Source of the DNA: CAYHWW01 sp964360145
GTDB taxonomy: Bacteria; Bdellovibrionota; UBA1018; CAYHWW01
NCBI GenBank assembly: GCA_964360145.1
Contig: CAYHWW010000163.1
Coordinates: 1-7,483, forward strand
Reading direction: 5' to 3'
DNA: 7,483 nucleotides
Shown here: positions 1-5,587 of the stretch, one piece after another
Numbering within the stretch: position 1 is the stretch's first letter
Layout: each line of letters opens with the position of its first letter
The notes under the pieces: model-generated
Databases searched by the model: none
The model's input: the letters and a program-made list of their open reading frames with translations, nothing else
What the model was told of the DNA's origin: nothing
Translations under genes and position numbers: made by a program

Positions 1-25
1 AAAAACGCCCACCACAAGGGCGGGC
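1..25 (-). terminator. Intrinsic terminator of the tRNA-Val gene
   Basis: Read on the minus strand, the stem CGCCC (22-18), loop TTGTGGT and stem GGGCG (10-6) is followed at once by five T (5-1), where the window ends. It lies 10-30 nt past the CCA end of the tRNA gene, as expected for its transcription stop. A T-run on the plus side (26-31) means it may also stop transcription arriving from the left. The T-run may continue outside the window. Confidence 0.75.
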
Positions 26-34
26 TTTTTTATT

Positions 35-110
35 TGGTGGGCGCTGCAGGGATCGAACCTGCGACATCCACCTTGTAAGGGTGGCGCTCTCCCAGCTGAG
101 CTAAGCGCCC
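35..110 (-). tRNA. tRNA-Val (anticodon UAC), CCA encoded
   Basis: The minus strand folds into a complete 76-nt cloverleaf. The acceptor is GGGCGCT (110-104) pairing with AGCGCCC (45-39), followed by discriminator A and an encoded CCA (37-35). The D arm has GCTC/GAGC. The anticodon stem CCACC/GGTGG holds the loop CTTACAA, giving anticodon TAC (77-75), which reads GUA and other valine codons. The T arm is GCAGG-TTCGATC-CCTGC. All stems are perfectly paired and no intron or variable-arm extension is seen. It is a stand-alone tRNA within the window, divergent from the HD-GYP gene and followed by a terminator. Confidence 0.96.
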
Positions 111-126
111 TGCCATATAGAAACGG

Positions 127-139
127 AAGGGAATCCCTT
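127..139. repeat. Perfect 13-nt palindrome in the tRNA leader
   Basis: AAGGGA-A-TCCCTT is a perfect inverted repeat with a one-base centre. It lies between the tRNA-Val 5' end and the divergent HD-GYP gene, where the tRNA transcript would begin. It could be an operator or a leader hairpin removed by 5' processing. Chance is also possible for an element this short. Confidence 0.35.
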
Positions 140-167
140 GGTTACGCCGACGCAGTGCATTGGTCAA
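139..167 (-). promoter_or_regulatory. Possible promoter of tRNA-Val
   Basis: On the minus strand TTGACC (167-162) matches the sigma-70 -35 consensus at 5 of 6 positions. A 17-bp spacer leads to TAACCA (144-139), which matches the -10 consensus only at its first two bases. Transcription would start near 132, leaving a leader of about 22 nt before the mature tRNA 5' end at 110. The -35 is good and the -10 poor, so this is a tentative call. Confidence 0.3.
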
Positions 168-182
168 CCATAAAGTCCCGCC

Positions 183-210
183 TTGCAACTCAACCTGACA
201 AATTTACAAT
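183..210 (+). promoter_or_regulatory. Sigma-70-like promoter of the HD-GYP gene, probably leaderless
   Basis: TTGCAA (183-188) is followed by a 16-bp spacer and TACAAT (205-210), which differs from TATAAT at one base. The expected start of transcription is about 216-218, which coincides with the ATG at 218. No Shine-Dalgarno at useful spacing precedes that ATG; the only G-rich stretch, GGGA at 211-214, is too close. A leaderless mRNA is therefore inferred. Confidence 0.5.
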
Positions 211-217
211 GGGATAG

Positions 218-1633
218 ATGGCCGAAGAAAAAGCAAAGCTCCCCGAACGTCTGCTCATCGCTGACAAAGATGCCCGTTTTGGCGCCCGCGTCAAAATCGG
301 CCATAAAGAGTCGAAGGAGGCCAACCCTGGGGGTGTTTTCCCCCGGCCCATCGTCGCGGAGTCCGTGCGCGAGTGTCAGAGCTATCTTTCCAATCGAGAA
401 CACGGCTACTCCGGTGTTTTTGTGAACCCCAACATGGGTTCGCCAGCATGGATCGCCATCATCAAAACCGCCCAGCAGTACCGCGCTGGCACGCCGGTGT
501 ATGTTCTCTACGATGAGGAAGAGCCGCCCAAGCTTCCCACTAAAGACATTGCTGCGTTGGGCATCGAGGGTTTCATCAAGAAGCCCGTCACCTACGCTGA
601 AATTCTCAAGTATGTCTCCGCCGAAGAGGAAGCAAGCCAGGTGGTGCCCGAGGTTTCACCAGCCCCGGATTCGAAGAAGGAGCAGCCCGCCCAGAACCCC
701 GATGAGTACACCCCCATTGACCTCACCAACATGACGGGCCGGGCGAAGTCGCTCTTTGACCTCTTCATGAAGCTTTCCAGCGGCAAGTTCGTCCGCATCC
801 TCAATACCGGGGAAGTCCTGTCCCGGGATCGCATCGAATCCTACAAGGCCAAGGGCGTCAAAGAGGTCTTCATCCTGAAGTCGGCCCAGGAGCAGTTCAT
901 GGCTTTTTGCAATGAGCTTACGGCCTCCATGGTGAAGGACGAGACCGTCGCGGTGGAGGTGAAAGTCTCCCAGGTTTTTCATCAGGGGCAGTCCGTGACG
1001 AGTTTTCTCCAAAGCAGCGGTTTTAGCGAGAAATCCCTGGAGAGCGCACGCCAGTATGTGGAGAATACCACTGCCGTGGTCCAGCAGATGGGCAACAACA
1101 GCGACCTGGTCAAATCCATCTTGAACGACGCGCTGGCCATGGAGCACGGGGTTGCCATCGCAACCCTTGCCAGCATGCTCATTAAGCACATCGGTGGCTC
1201 AAGTTCCGCGCTTTTCAATGCCGTGGGTATCACCTGCTTTCTCCACGACGCCACTCTCATCGGCGGTTCACCGGCGCTGCGAGACGAGGACGCTACTCAG
1301 ATGGCTGAAGAGGAAAAAAAAATATTCCTCCTCCACCCCCAAGAGAGCGCCAAGCTCGCGAAAAAAGTGAAAGGCGCTCCGCCTGCCGTGGAACAGGCCA
1401 TCCTCGAGCATCACCTGCGTCTCAATAAGCAGGGCTTCCCCGCGGACAGGGCCGTCACCACTCCGAACCGCATGGCGGAACTCATCGGTGTTTGCGAGGA
1501 ATTCATCCACCTGTTGAAAAAAGCGGAGACGGACAAGAGCATCAACCCCAGGGCCGTCATGGAGGCCCGCGTGGGGACGGAATTCTCTGAACCCATTGTG
1601 AAGGCCTTCATCAAGGCTTTTGCGGAGAAGTAG
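218..1633 (+). CDS. Pseudo-receiver / HD-GYP domain protein (degenerate c-di-GMP phosphodiesterase-like)
   Basis: A 471-aa cytoplasmic signalling protein in three parts. Residues about 12-135 resemble a response-regulator receiver: LLIADKD (12-18) gives the acidic start and GFIKKP (118-123) the conserved Lys-Pro. The phosphoacceptor Asp position reads Asn70 (VFVNPNMG) and the Ser/Thr switch position reads Tyr98, so phosphorylation looks lost. An acidic, Pro-rich linker (136-160) leads to a domain at about 163-235 (YTPIDL...FVRILNTGEVL...GVKEVFIL) like those that precede HD-GYP domains in Bdellovibrio-type proteins. Residues about 296-470 are HD-GYP-like: His310, His343-Asp344, His373, His398-His399 and Glu427 (in place of Asp) match metal-ligand positions. 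HDxGK reads HDATL, HHERxDGxGYP reads HHLRLNKQGFP. Known family members hydrolyse c-di-GMP; this one could be weak or a ligand-binding effector. No signal peptide or membrane segment is seen. Start chosen for its position 7 nt after a good -10 box. Confidence 0.8.
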   Translation: MAEEKAKLPERLLIADKDARFGARVKIGHKESKEANPGGVFPRPIVAESVRECQSYLSNREHGYSGVFVNPNMGSPAWIAIIKTAQQYRAGTPVYVLYDEEEPPKLPTKDIAALGIEGFIKKPVTYAEILKYVSAEEEASQVVPEVSPAPDSKKEQPAQNPDEYTPIDLTNMTGRAKSLFDLFMKLSSGKFVRILNTGEVLSRDRIESYKAKGVKEVFILKSAQEQFMAFCNELTASMVKDETVAVEVKVSQVFHQGQSVTSFLQSSGFSEKSLESARQYVENTTAVVQQMGNNSDLVKSILNDALAMEHGVAIATLASMLIKHIGGSSSALFNAVGITCFLHDATLIGGSPALRDEDATQMAEEEKKIFLLHPQESAKLAKKVKGAPPAVEQAILEHHLRLNKQGFPADRAVTTPNRMAELIGVCEEFIHLLKKAETDKSINPRAVMEARVGTEFSEPIVKAFIKAFAEK

Positions 1634-1647
1634 GGTGGGATGCGGCT

Positions 1648-1676
1648 TTGCCGTGGCACCGCTGGTGGGTTATGCT
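1648..1676 (+). promoter_or_regulatory. Possible internal promoter for the Nudix-MBL pair
   Basis: TTGCCG (1648-1653) and TATGCT (1671-1676) are separated by 17 bp; each matches the sigma-70 consensus at 4 of 6 positions. The -10 ends 6 nt before the ATG at 1683, again placing the likely transcription start at or next to the start codon. The pair may otherwise be co-transcribed with the HD-GYP gene, whose stop is 49 bp upstream with no terminator between. Confidence 0.35.
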
Positions 1677-1682
1677 CACGCC

Positions 1683-2231
1683 ATGGCTCATTCGGAAACC
1701 CTCTGCCGGGGCCAGTACCTGGCCCTCGTGACCACCGGCGGCTATGAGCATGCCGTTCGCATCAAGGGCACCGGTGTTGTTTGCCTCGTGCCCATCACCG
1801 ATACCGGCGAGCTGGTGCTGGTGGAGCAGTTCCGGGCCCCCGTGGGTAACTCCGTCATCGAAATCCCCGCGGGGCTCGTGGGGGATGAGGCCGGTTTTTC
1901 TGGTGAGTCCTTCGAAGATGCCGCCAGGCGCGAACTGCTGGAGGAGACTGGGTATGAGGCGGGCTGTCTCGACTATCTGGGCGAGTGGCCCACCACCGCG
2001 GGTATGACCAGCGAGAAGGTGCGGGTCTACCGGGCCTCCGCGCTCAGGCGCCAGGGCCCGGGGGGCGGTAGTGCCGACGAGGACATCCGCGTTCATGTGG
2101 TGCCGCTGGGGGAGCTGCGCCCGTGGTTGGCTGAAAAAGAGCGCCAAGGCTATTATATTGACCCCAAGGTCTTCGCATGTATGTTTTTTGTGAAAGAGTT
2201 TTTCGCCGCTGACAGGGGGCCATCGCAGTGA
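1683..2231 (+). CDS. Nudix hydrolase, ADP-ribose diphosphatase-like
   Basis: A 182-aa protein of the size usual for Nudix ADP-sugar diphosphatases. These cleave ADP-ribose or related nucleoside diphosphate derivatives to AMP and a sugar phosphate, using Mg2+ in the cytoplasm. The beta-strand VEQFR (47-51) and EIPAGL (60-65) are typical of that branch. The catalytic helix is ESFEDAARRELLEETGY (75-91), keeping REL-x-EE-x-G. The loop between the leading Gly64 and Glu75 has 10 residues where the classical box has 5, so there is a small insertion. ATG 1683 was chosen because the protein then starts close to the family's usual N-terminus. The frame is open back to a TTG at 1620, which would overlap the HD-GYP gene. 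GGTGGG at 1664-1669 is a poor, distant ribosome site. The stop overlaps the next gene's GTG by 4 bp. The substrate is not determined by the sequence. Confidence 0.88.
   Translation: MAHSETLCRGQYLALVTTGGYEHAVRIKGTGVVCLVPITDTGELVLVEQFRAPVGNSVIEIPAGLVGDEAGFSGESFEDAARRELLEETGYEAGCLDYLGEWPTTAGMTSEKVRVYRASALRRQGPGGGSADEDIRVHVVPLGELRPWLAEKERQGYYIDPKVFACMFFVKEFFAADRGPSQ
2214..2219 (+). promoter_or_regulatory. Shine-Dalgarno of the MBL hydrolase gene
   Basis: AGGGGG lies 8 nt before the GTG at 2228 and inside the end of the Nudix gene. It is the only convincing ribosome binding site in the window. It supports the GTG start and translational coupling across the 4-bp GTGA overlap. Confidence 0.65.
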
Positions 2232-3172
2232 GCGCACGCCGGGTTGTCACCATCGATTGCGATTACATGATGCCGCGGTTCGCGGCGAGCTATCTCCTCG
2301 TCGATGGTGGTGAGGCGGCCTTCATTGATAACAACACCGCTCACGCGGTGCCCAAGCTCCTGGCGGCGCTGAAGGCCGAGGGGTTGAAGCCGGAAGATGT
2401 GCGTTACGTCATCATCACCCATGTGCATCTTGATCATGCGGGGGGCACATCTGCTCTCATGGCCGCTTGTCCCCGGGCCCAGCTGCTCTGCCACCCCCGG
2501 GCTGCACCCCATGTGATTGATCCCACTAGGCTCGTGGGCAGCGCTCGTAAAGTCTATGGGGATCAGCAGTTCGAAAAGCTTTATGGCGTCATTGTCCCCG
2601 TGGCCGCGGAGCGGGTGAAAATCCAAGAAGAGGGGGCGGTGGTGCCCTTCGGTGGCGCGCCGCTGCAGTTCTGGCATACCCGGGGCCACGCCAATCACCA
2701 TATGTGTATCTTCGATGGTGCCCTCGGCGCGGTTTTCGCGGGCGACGCCTTTGGCCTGCGCTATCCCGCGCTCCAAGAGCATGGGCTTTTTATTTTCCCA
2801 TCGACGAGCCCCACGGATTTCCACGCCGAAGAGGCCCGTCGCAGCATCGAACGCATCGCTGGGGGCGAGGCCAGCGTGGCCTACCTCACTCACTATGGGG
2901 TTTTGCAGGGCGACGAAATTCAAGATGCCGCTGATCAGCTTACCGCCTGGATCGACTTCAGCGATGATCTGCGCGGCGGCGTGGAGCAGGGGCATGAGAC
3001 TTTAGAGATGGCCACGGAGCGCTGCCTCGCCGCGCTCAGTAAAGAAGTCGAGCGCGTGGCTGCTGAGCGAGGCCTCGTTTTCACTTCCCGTCATTGGGAT
3101 GTGATGAAGCTGGACCTGGAGCTCAATGCCCAGGGGCTCGCCTGGGTGGGCGTGAAGGCCCGGGTTAAATGA
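2228..3172 (+). CDS. Metallo-beta-lactamase-fold hydrolase
   Basis: A 314-aa cytoplasmic MBL-fold enzyme, full length for its group. The metal site is complete: HVHLDH (65-70), His154 in TRGHANHH, Asp173 in FAGDAF and His222 in YLTHYG, matching a two-metal hydrolase. The C-terminal part (about 246-314) is mainly helical and ends in LDLELNAQGLAW, as in a widespread group of uncharacterised proteobacterial MBL hydrolases of about 310 aa. The substrate is unknown; the superfamily includes thioesterases such as glyoxalase II, lactonases and nucleases. GTG start, preceded by AGGGGG and overlapping the Nudix stop, so the two genes very likely form an operon. The 3' end overlaps the convergent ATPase gene by 8 bp, with no terminator in between. 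Confidence 0.88.
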   Translation: MSARRVVTIDCDYMMPRFAASYLLVDGGEAAFIDNNTAHAVPKLLAALKAEGLKPEDVRYVIITHVHLDHAGGTSALMAACPRAQLLCHPRAAPHVIDPTRLVGSARKVYGDQQFEKLYGVIVPVAAERVKIQEEGAVVPFGGAPLQFWHTRGHANHHMCIFDGALGAVFAGDAFGLRYPALQEHGLFIFPSTSPTDFHAEEARRSIERIAGGEASVAYLTHYGVLQGDEIQDAADQLTAWIDFSDDLRGGVEQGHETLEMATERCLAALSKEVERVAAERGLVFTSRHWDVMKLDLELNAQGLAWVGVKARVK

Positions 3173-4280
3173 GGTCTTTCAAAAACTTCACGGCAGGCAA
3201 AACTTCGATGCCATTCTTCACGAAATGACGATCCGTGCGTGCAACGAGTTGCACGGCCCGCACTCCAGGGCATCGAACGGAGAGATAGCGCAGCGAATCG
3301 CTTACCGTCGCGTCAGAGAGTTTGCACTCCATAAGTAGAATGGGTTTTGAGTCTTCTAGAATCACGAAGTCGACTTCGCGCTTTGTGACGTCCCGGAAAT
3401 AGCGCAGCTCTAAATTACGCGCTTTGCTGTCTTGTTCAAAGTGCACCCACTTCAGCAAATGACAAGCCACCATATTTTCGAAGCGAATGCCTTCTTCGGC
3501 AATCAGAGTCCAGTCGAAGTGGTAGTGTTTTTGCTCTTTTTTGACGGCTTTGATTCGTGGCGGGCCATAGGGTGAAATGCGGAAAATGCCGTAGAGCTTT
3601 TCAAGGACGGTGACCCACTTGCTGATGGTTTGCTGGCTTTTCTGTAGATCTTCTCGCAGAGAATTAATCGAAAGCGGCGAGCCCACGAGATGTGGCAGCC
3701 TGATGATGAGGAGCTCGACGGTATCAATATCAATTATTTGCTCCAGAGAGCGCAGGTCATCCTGTATGAAACGTGTGCGGTATTCCTGTGACCAGCGTTT
3801 CGCCTCAATTTCGCTCGATTTATAAAAGGGTTCAGGAAATCCGCCGAGTTTGAGTAAAGTCTCAAAATCGGTCTGCGTAGTGATGCCGAGCTCCGCCACG
3901 GAAAGGGGGTGAAGCCTTAAATAATGGTAACGACCCTGAAGGGAATCCCCGCCGTGTCGGTACAGGTCGAGCCGTGCGCTGCCCGTGACGAGAAAGTTTT
4001 TCTGCCCCTTCAAAACGTCATAGTTGCCTTTAAGCCAATTGCGCCATTTTTTGTATTTGTGAATCTCGTCGAGCAAAACCAACTCGTGTGGTGGCAACTC
4101 GCCTTTGAGGATGCGTTCTTTGTGGGGCGCGTAGTCCCAGTTGAGATAGGCCTCTTTCGATGTGAGAAAGGACTGACACAGCGTCGTTTTTCCAACCTGG
4201 CGGGGGCCCCCCACAAACACCATTTTGTGTTGCAGGTCATTTTTGATTTGTGGGCTGAGGTAGCGGCTGTTTGGGCTCAA
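3165..4280 (-). CDS. AAA/DUF4143-type ATPase with nuclease-like C-terminus (ATPase 1)
   Basis: A 371-aa protein of full family length. The N-terminal P-loop domain has Walker A GGPRQVGKTT (24-33), Walker B LVLLDEIH (67-74) and a sensor-like TGSARLD (99-105). Residues about 185-235 (SLREDLQKSQQTISKWVTVLEKL) look like a winged helix. The C-terminal domain carries REVDF (301-305) and MECK (317-320), the D...ExK pattern of PD-(D/E)XK nuclease-like folds. Members of this family are widespread in mobile or accessory regions; their role is unknown, so only ATP binding is a safe prediction. The start is a TTG at 4280; it keeps the RYLSPQI segment ahead of the P-loop, and no ATG lies upstream before the in-frame stop at 4301-4299. 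ATG at residue 20 is the next choice but would shorten the domain. The gene is visibly less GC-rich than the operon it converges on. Confidence 0.86.
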   Translation of the reverse strand: MSPNSRYLSPQIKNDLQHKMVFVGGPRQVGKTTLCQSFLTSKEAYLNWDYAPHKERILKGELPPHELVLLDEIHKYKKWRNWLKGNYDVLKGQKNFLVTGSARLDLYRHGGDSLQGRYHYLRLHPLSVAELGITTQTDFETLLKLGGFPEPFYKSSEIEAKRWSQEYRTRFIQDDLRSLEQIIDIDTVELLIIRLPHLVGSPLSINSLREDLQKSQQTISKWVTVLEKLYGIFRISPYGPPRIKAVKKEQKHYHFDWTLIAEEGIRFENMVACHLLKWVHFEQDSKARNLELRYFRDVTKREVDFVILEDSKPILLMECKLSDATVSDSLRYLSVRCPGVRAVQLVARTDRHFVKNGIEVLPAVKFLKDLI

Positions 4281-4284
4281 TTTG

Positions 4285-4345
4285 ACTAATTTTAATACCT
4301 ATTAAATAAAGTCGCAACTAATTATAATAGCTATTAAATAAAGTC
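4285..4345. repeat. Two tandem copies of a 29-bp AT-rich repeat
   Basis: 4285-4313 and 4317-4345 are direct copies with a 32-bp period and two mismatches. Each contains a dyad: TAATAGCTATTA (4325-4336) is a perfect 12-bp palindrome, and TAATACCTATTA (4293-4304) is the same with one central change. Each dyad lies in the spacer of a promoter-like unit reading toward ATPase 1, which suggests tandem operator sites. Confidence 0.7.
4289..4317 (-). promoter_or_regulatory. Proximal promoter of ATPase 1
   Basis: On the minus strand TTGCGA (4317-4312) is followed by a 17-bp spacer and TAAAAT (4294-4289), which matches the -10 consensus at 5 of 6. The -10 ends 8 nt before the TTG start at 4280, so transcription would begin at about 4282 with almost no leader. 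The imperfect dyad of the proximal repeat copy lies within the spacer. Confidence 0.5.
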
Positions 4346-4349
4346 ATTT
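4321..4349 (-). promoter_or_regulatory. Distal promoter-like unit upstream of ATPase 1
   Basis: Exactly 32 bp upstream of the proximal unit, the second repeat copy offers a perfect TATAAT (4326-4321) with a 17-bp spacer and a poor -35, AAATGA (4349-4344). A transcript from here would have a leader of about 34 nt. TATAAT also reads on the plus strand at 4323-4328, because the sequence there is palindromic. Confidence 0.35.
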
Positions 4350-4374
4350 TTTATCTCAAGTATTTGATATGAAA

Positions 4375-4387
4375 GCATAATATATGC
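4375..4387. repeat. Small dyad GCATA-ata-TATGC
   Basis: A perfect 5-bp inverted repeat with a 3-nt centre, in the AT-rich spacer between the two ATPase genes. No role can be assigned. Confidence 0.25.
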
Positions 4388-4413
4388 GCCTCGGACATAG
4401 ATGATGCGAGGTG
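4387..4413. repeat. Hairpin downstream of ATPase 2
   Basis: CGCCTCG (4387-4393) pairs with CGAGGTG (4407-4413), 7 bp including one G-T, around a 13-nt loop. It lies about 40 nt past the ATPase 2 stop on that gene's transcript. Neither strand has a T-run after it, so it is not a standard intrinsic terminator, though it could stabilise the mRNA 3' end. Confidence 0.35.
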
Positions 4414-4438
4414 TCTTGAGAGGCAACGGCGTACCTTT
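4413..4438. repeat. Hairpin element, copy A (3' side of ATPase 2)
   Basis: This 26-bp stretch matches 5669-5694 at 22 positions, including an identical 14-base core AACGGCGTACCTTT (4425-4438). On the minus strand it folds as AAAGGTA, loop CGCCGT, then TGCCTCT, with 6 of 7 positions able to pair. It begins 13 nt after the ATPase 2 stop codon. Confidence 0.6.
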
Positions 4439-4442
4439 CTGT

Positions 4443-4466
4443 CATCCCGGCCTACTGGCCGGGGTG
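4443..4466. repeat. Strong palindrome containing the ATPase 2 stop codon
   Basis: CCCGGCC (4446-4452) and GGCCGGG (4457-4463) flank a 4-nt TACT loop, and three more pairs extend the stem (4443-4445 with 4464-4466, one of them G-T). The hairpin covers the last codons and the TAG (4454-4452) of ATPase 2. It resembles the dispersed GC-rich palindromic repeats of many bacterial genomes. No T-run follows on either strand. Confidence 0.6.
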
Positions 4467-5587
4467 AATCAGTCCTTTGCCGATAGCTTTAAGCAAATCA
4501 GTGGCAGGGTATATGTCTATACCATCAACTCTCAGTCGTTCTTTTCCCAAATAAACGCCGAAACCCGCGGCGATTTTTTTTTCGTGAATCAGGGTTTTTA
4601 GGCCGTGGCCGAATTCGGGGCGCCAGCGTGTTGAGCTTTTGAGCTCAAAGCCAATGGCTTTGCTGCCTCGATGCCAGACTAGATCCACTTCGGTGCCAGA
4701 CTCTGTCCGCCAATAAGAGAACTGGCCCCCCACGCGCAGATAAGAATCTAGCGCACGAATCTGCCCGATCATGAAATTTTCGAAGGCATGCCCCTTTGCC
4801 TCACCAGAAAGAGGATTGCGGTGTTCGCCAGTCAGTGCGCGGGAGACACCGGGGTCGAAAAAATAGAATTTGGGATGCTCCACCTCTTTGACTTTTGCCC
4901 TGGGCCTGAAGGACGGCAAAAACGAACCCAAAAGGGTATCGACGACGACCTCGAAGTATCCTTGAACGGTGGAGCGCCCGAGGCCGACTTCCCGGGAAAC
5001 GCCGGAGAGGTTGGCGATTTGCCCGTCAAGCACGGACGCAACGGACAGGAATCTCCGAAAAGTCTCGAGCTTTCGAACCAATGCTTCTTGTTGAATTTCA
5101 ATGGTGAGGTAGGTGAGCACGTAGGCATCCAGGTACNNNNNNNNNNNNNNNNNNNNNNNNNNNNNNNNNNNNNNNNNNNNNNNNNNNNNNNNNNNNNNNN
5201 NNNNNNNNNNNNNNNNNNNNNNNNNNNNNNNNNNNNGTTTGCCCCTCCTGCTTTTAGCTTTCGCGCACTAGATCCGGTCAAAGCGAACTTTATGCTTTTA
5301 TCTTTGCTGATGAGACCCTGCACGACATCAAGCAGTTCGGGCAAGCGCTGCACCTCATCGATCACAATCCATCTCTGAGATGATGATGCCGAGGCGATCT
5401 TTTCGAGCAGTTCTGGTTCTCGCTGGTAGGCCATGAGGGTGCTTGGCTTGAGCAGGTCAATCCATGCTGATTCTGGAGCAGGTAGTTCCAGTTGTAACCA
5501 TGAGGTCTTGCCCGTGCCACGCGGGCCGAAGAGAAAGAAGCTTCTTTCTGGTGCACTCAGTAAACGTCGATATGGGGTGATCCTCAT
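4452..5587 (-). CDS. AAA/DUF4143-type ATPase, interrupted by an assembly gap (ATPase 2)
   Basis: The N-terminal part (5587-5237, 117 aa) has Walker A GPRGTGKTS (21-29), Walker B WIVIDEVQ (73-80) and the sensor LTGSSARKLK (103-112). The C-terminal part (5135-4452, 227 aa) begins YLDAYVLTYLTIEI, then a winged-helix-like stretch (IANLSGVSREVGLGRSTV) and a nuclease-like motif EVDL with FELK (Asp at 4685-4683, Glu at 4646-4644, Lys at 4640-4638). The two parts fit one DUF4143-family gene lacking about 45-60 residues, for a total near 400 aa, the family's usual length. They lie in different frames only because the 100 Ns are a placeholder. It differs from ATPase 1 in its P-loop (GPRGTGKTS versus GGPRQVGKTT) and throughout, so it is not a recent duplicate. 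ATG 5587 lies 7 nt after a TAAAAT box. Known for the family: ATP binding; the cellular role is unknown. The stop lies in a GC-rich palindrome. Confidence 0.8.
5137..5236. other. Assembly gap (100 N)
   Basis: There are exactly 100 unknown bases, the conventional placeholder for a gap of unspecified size. The flanking sequences are the N- and C-terminal parts of one DUF4143 ATPase. The true size is probably about 130-180 bases, judging from the segment missing between the sensor motif and the YLDAYV stretch. Confidence 0.97.

Noticed and set aside
656..1189. Long open frame on the minus strand opposite the HD-GYP gene
   Set aside because: It has no recognisable domain or start signals, and the opposite strand carries conserved receiver and HD-GYP motifs. 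Long antisense frames are expected in GC-rich genes.
1611..2995. Minus-strand open frames of about 208 and 280 aa opposite the Nudix and MBL genes
   Set aside because: The plus-strand frames carry a Nudix box and the full MBL metal site. The antisense frames are rich in His, Gly and Pro with no family resemblance.
4285..4345. CRISPR or iteron array
   Set aside because: There are only two copies, 29 bp each, with a 3-bp gap and internal promoter elements; there are no spacers, no further units, and no replication or Cas gene nearby.
4387..4413. Intrinsic terminator for ATPase 2
   Set aside because: The stem is fair, but the loop is long and no T-run follows on either strand. Kept only as a hairpin.
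4832..5120. ATPase 2 as a frameshifted pseudogene
   Set aside because: The frame change coincides with the 100-N placeholder. Both sides are clean, motif-complete and in the expected order, so the shift is an assembly artefact.
4401..5378. Plus-strand frames across the second ATPase, including one running through the Ns
   Set aside because: They are opposite a clear DUF4143 frame; one is joined only by treating Ns as codons, and none shows a domain.
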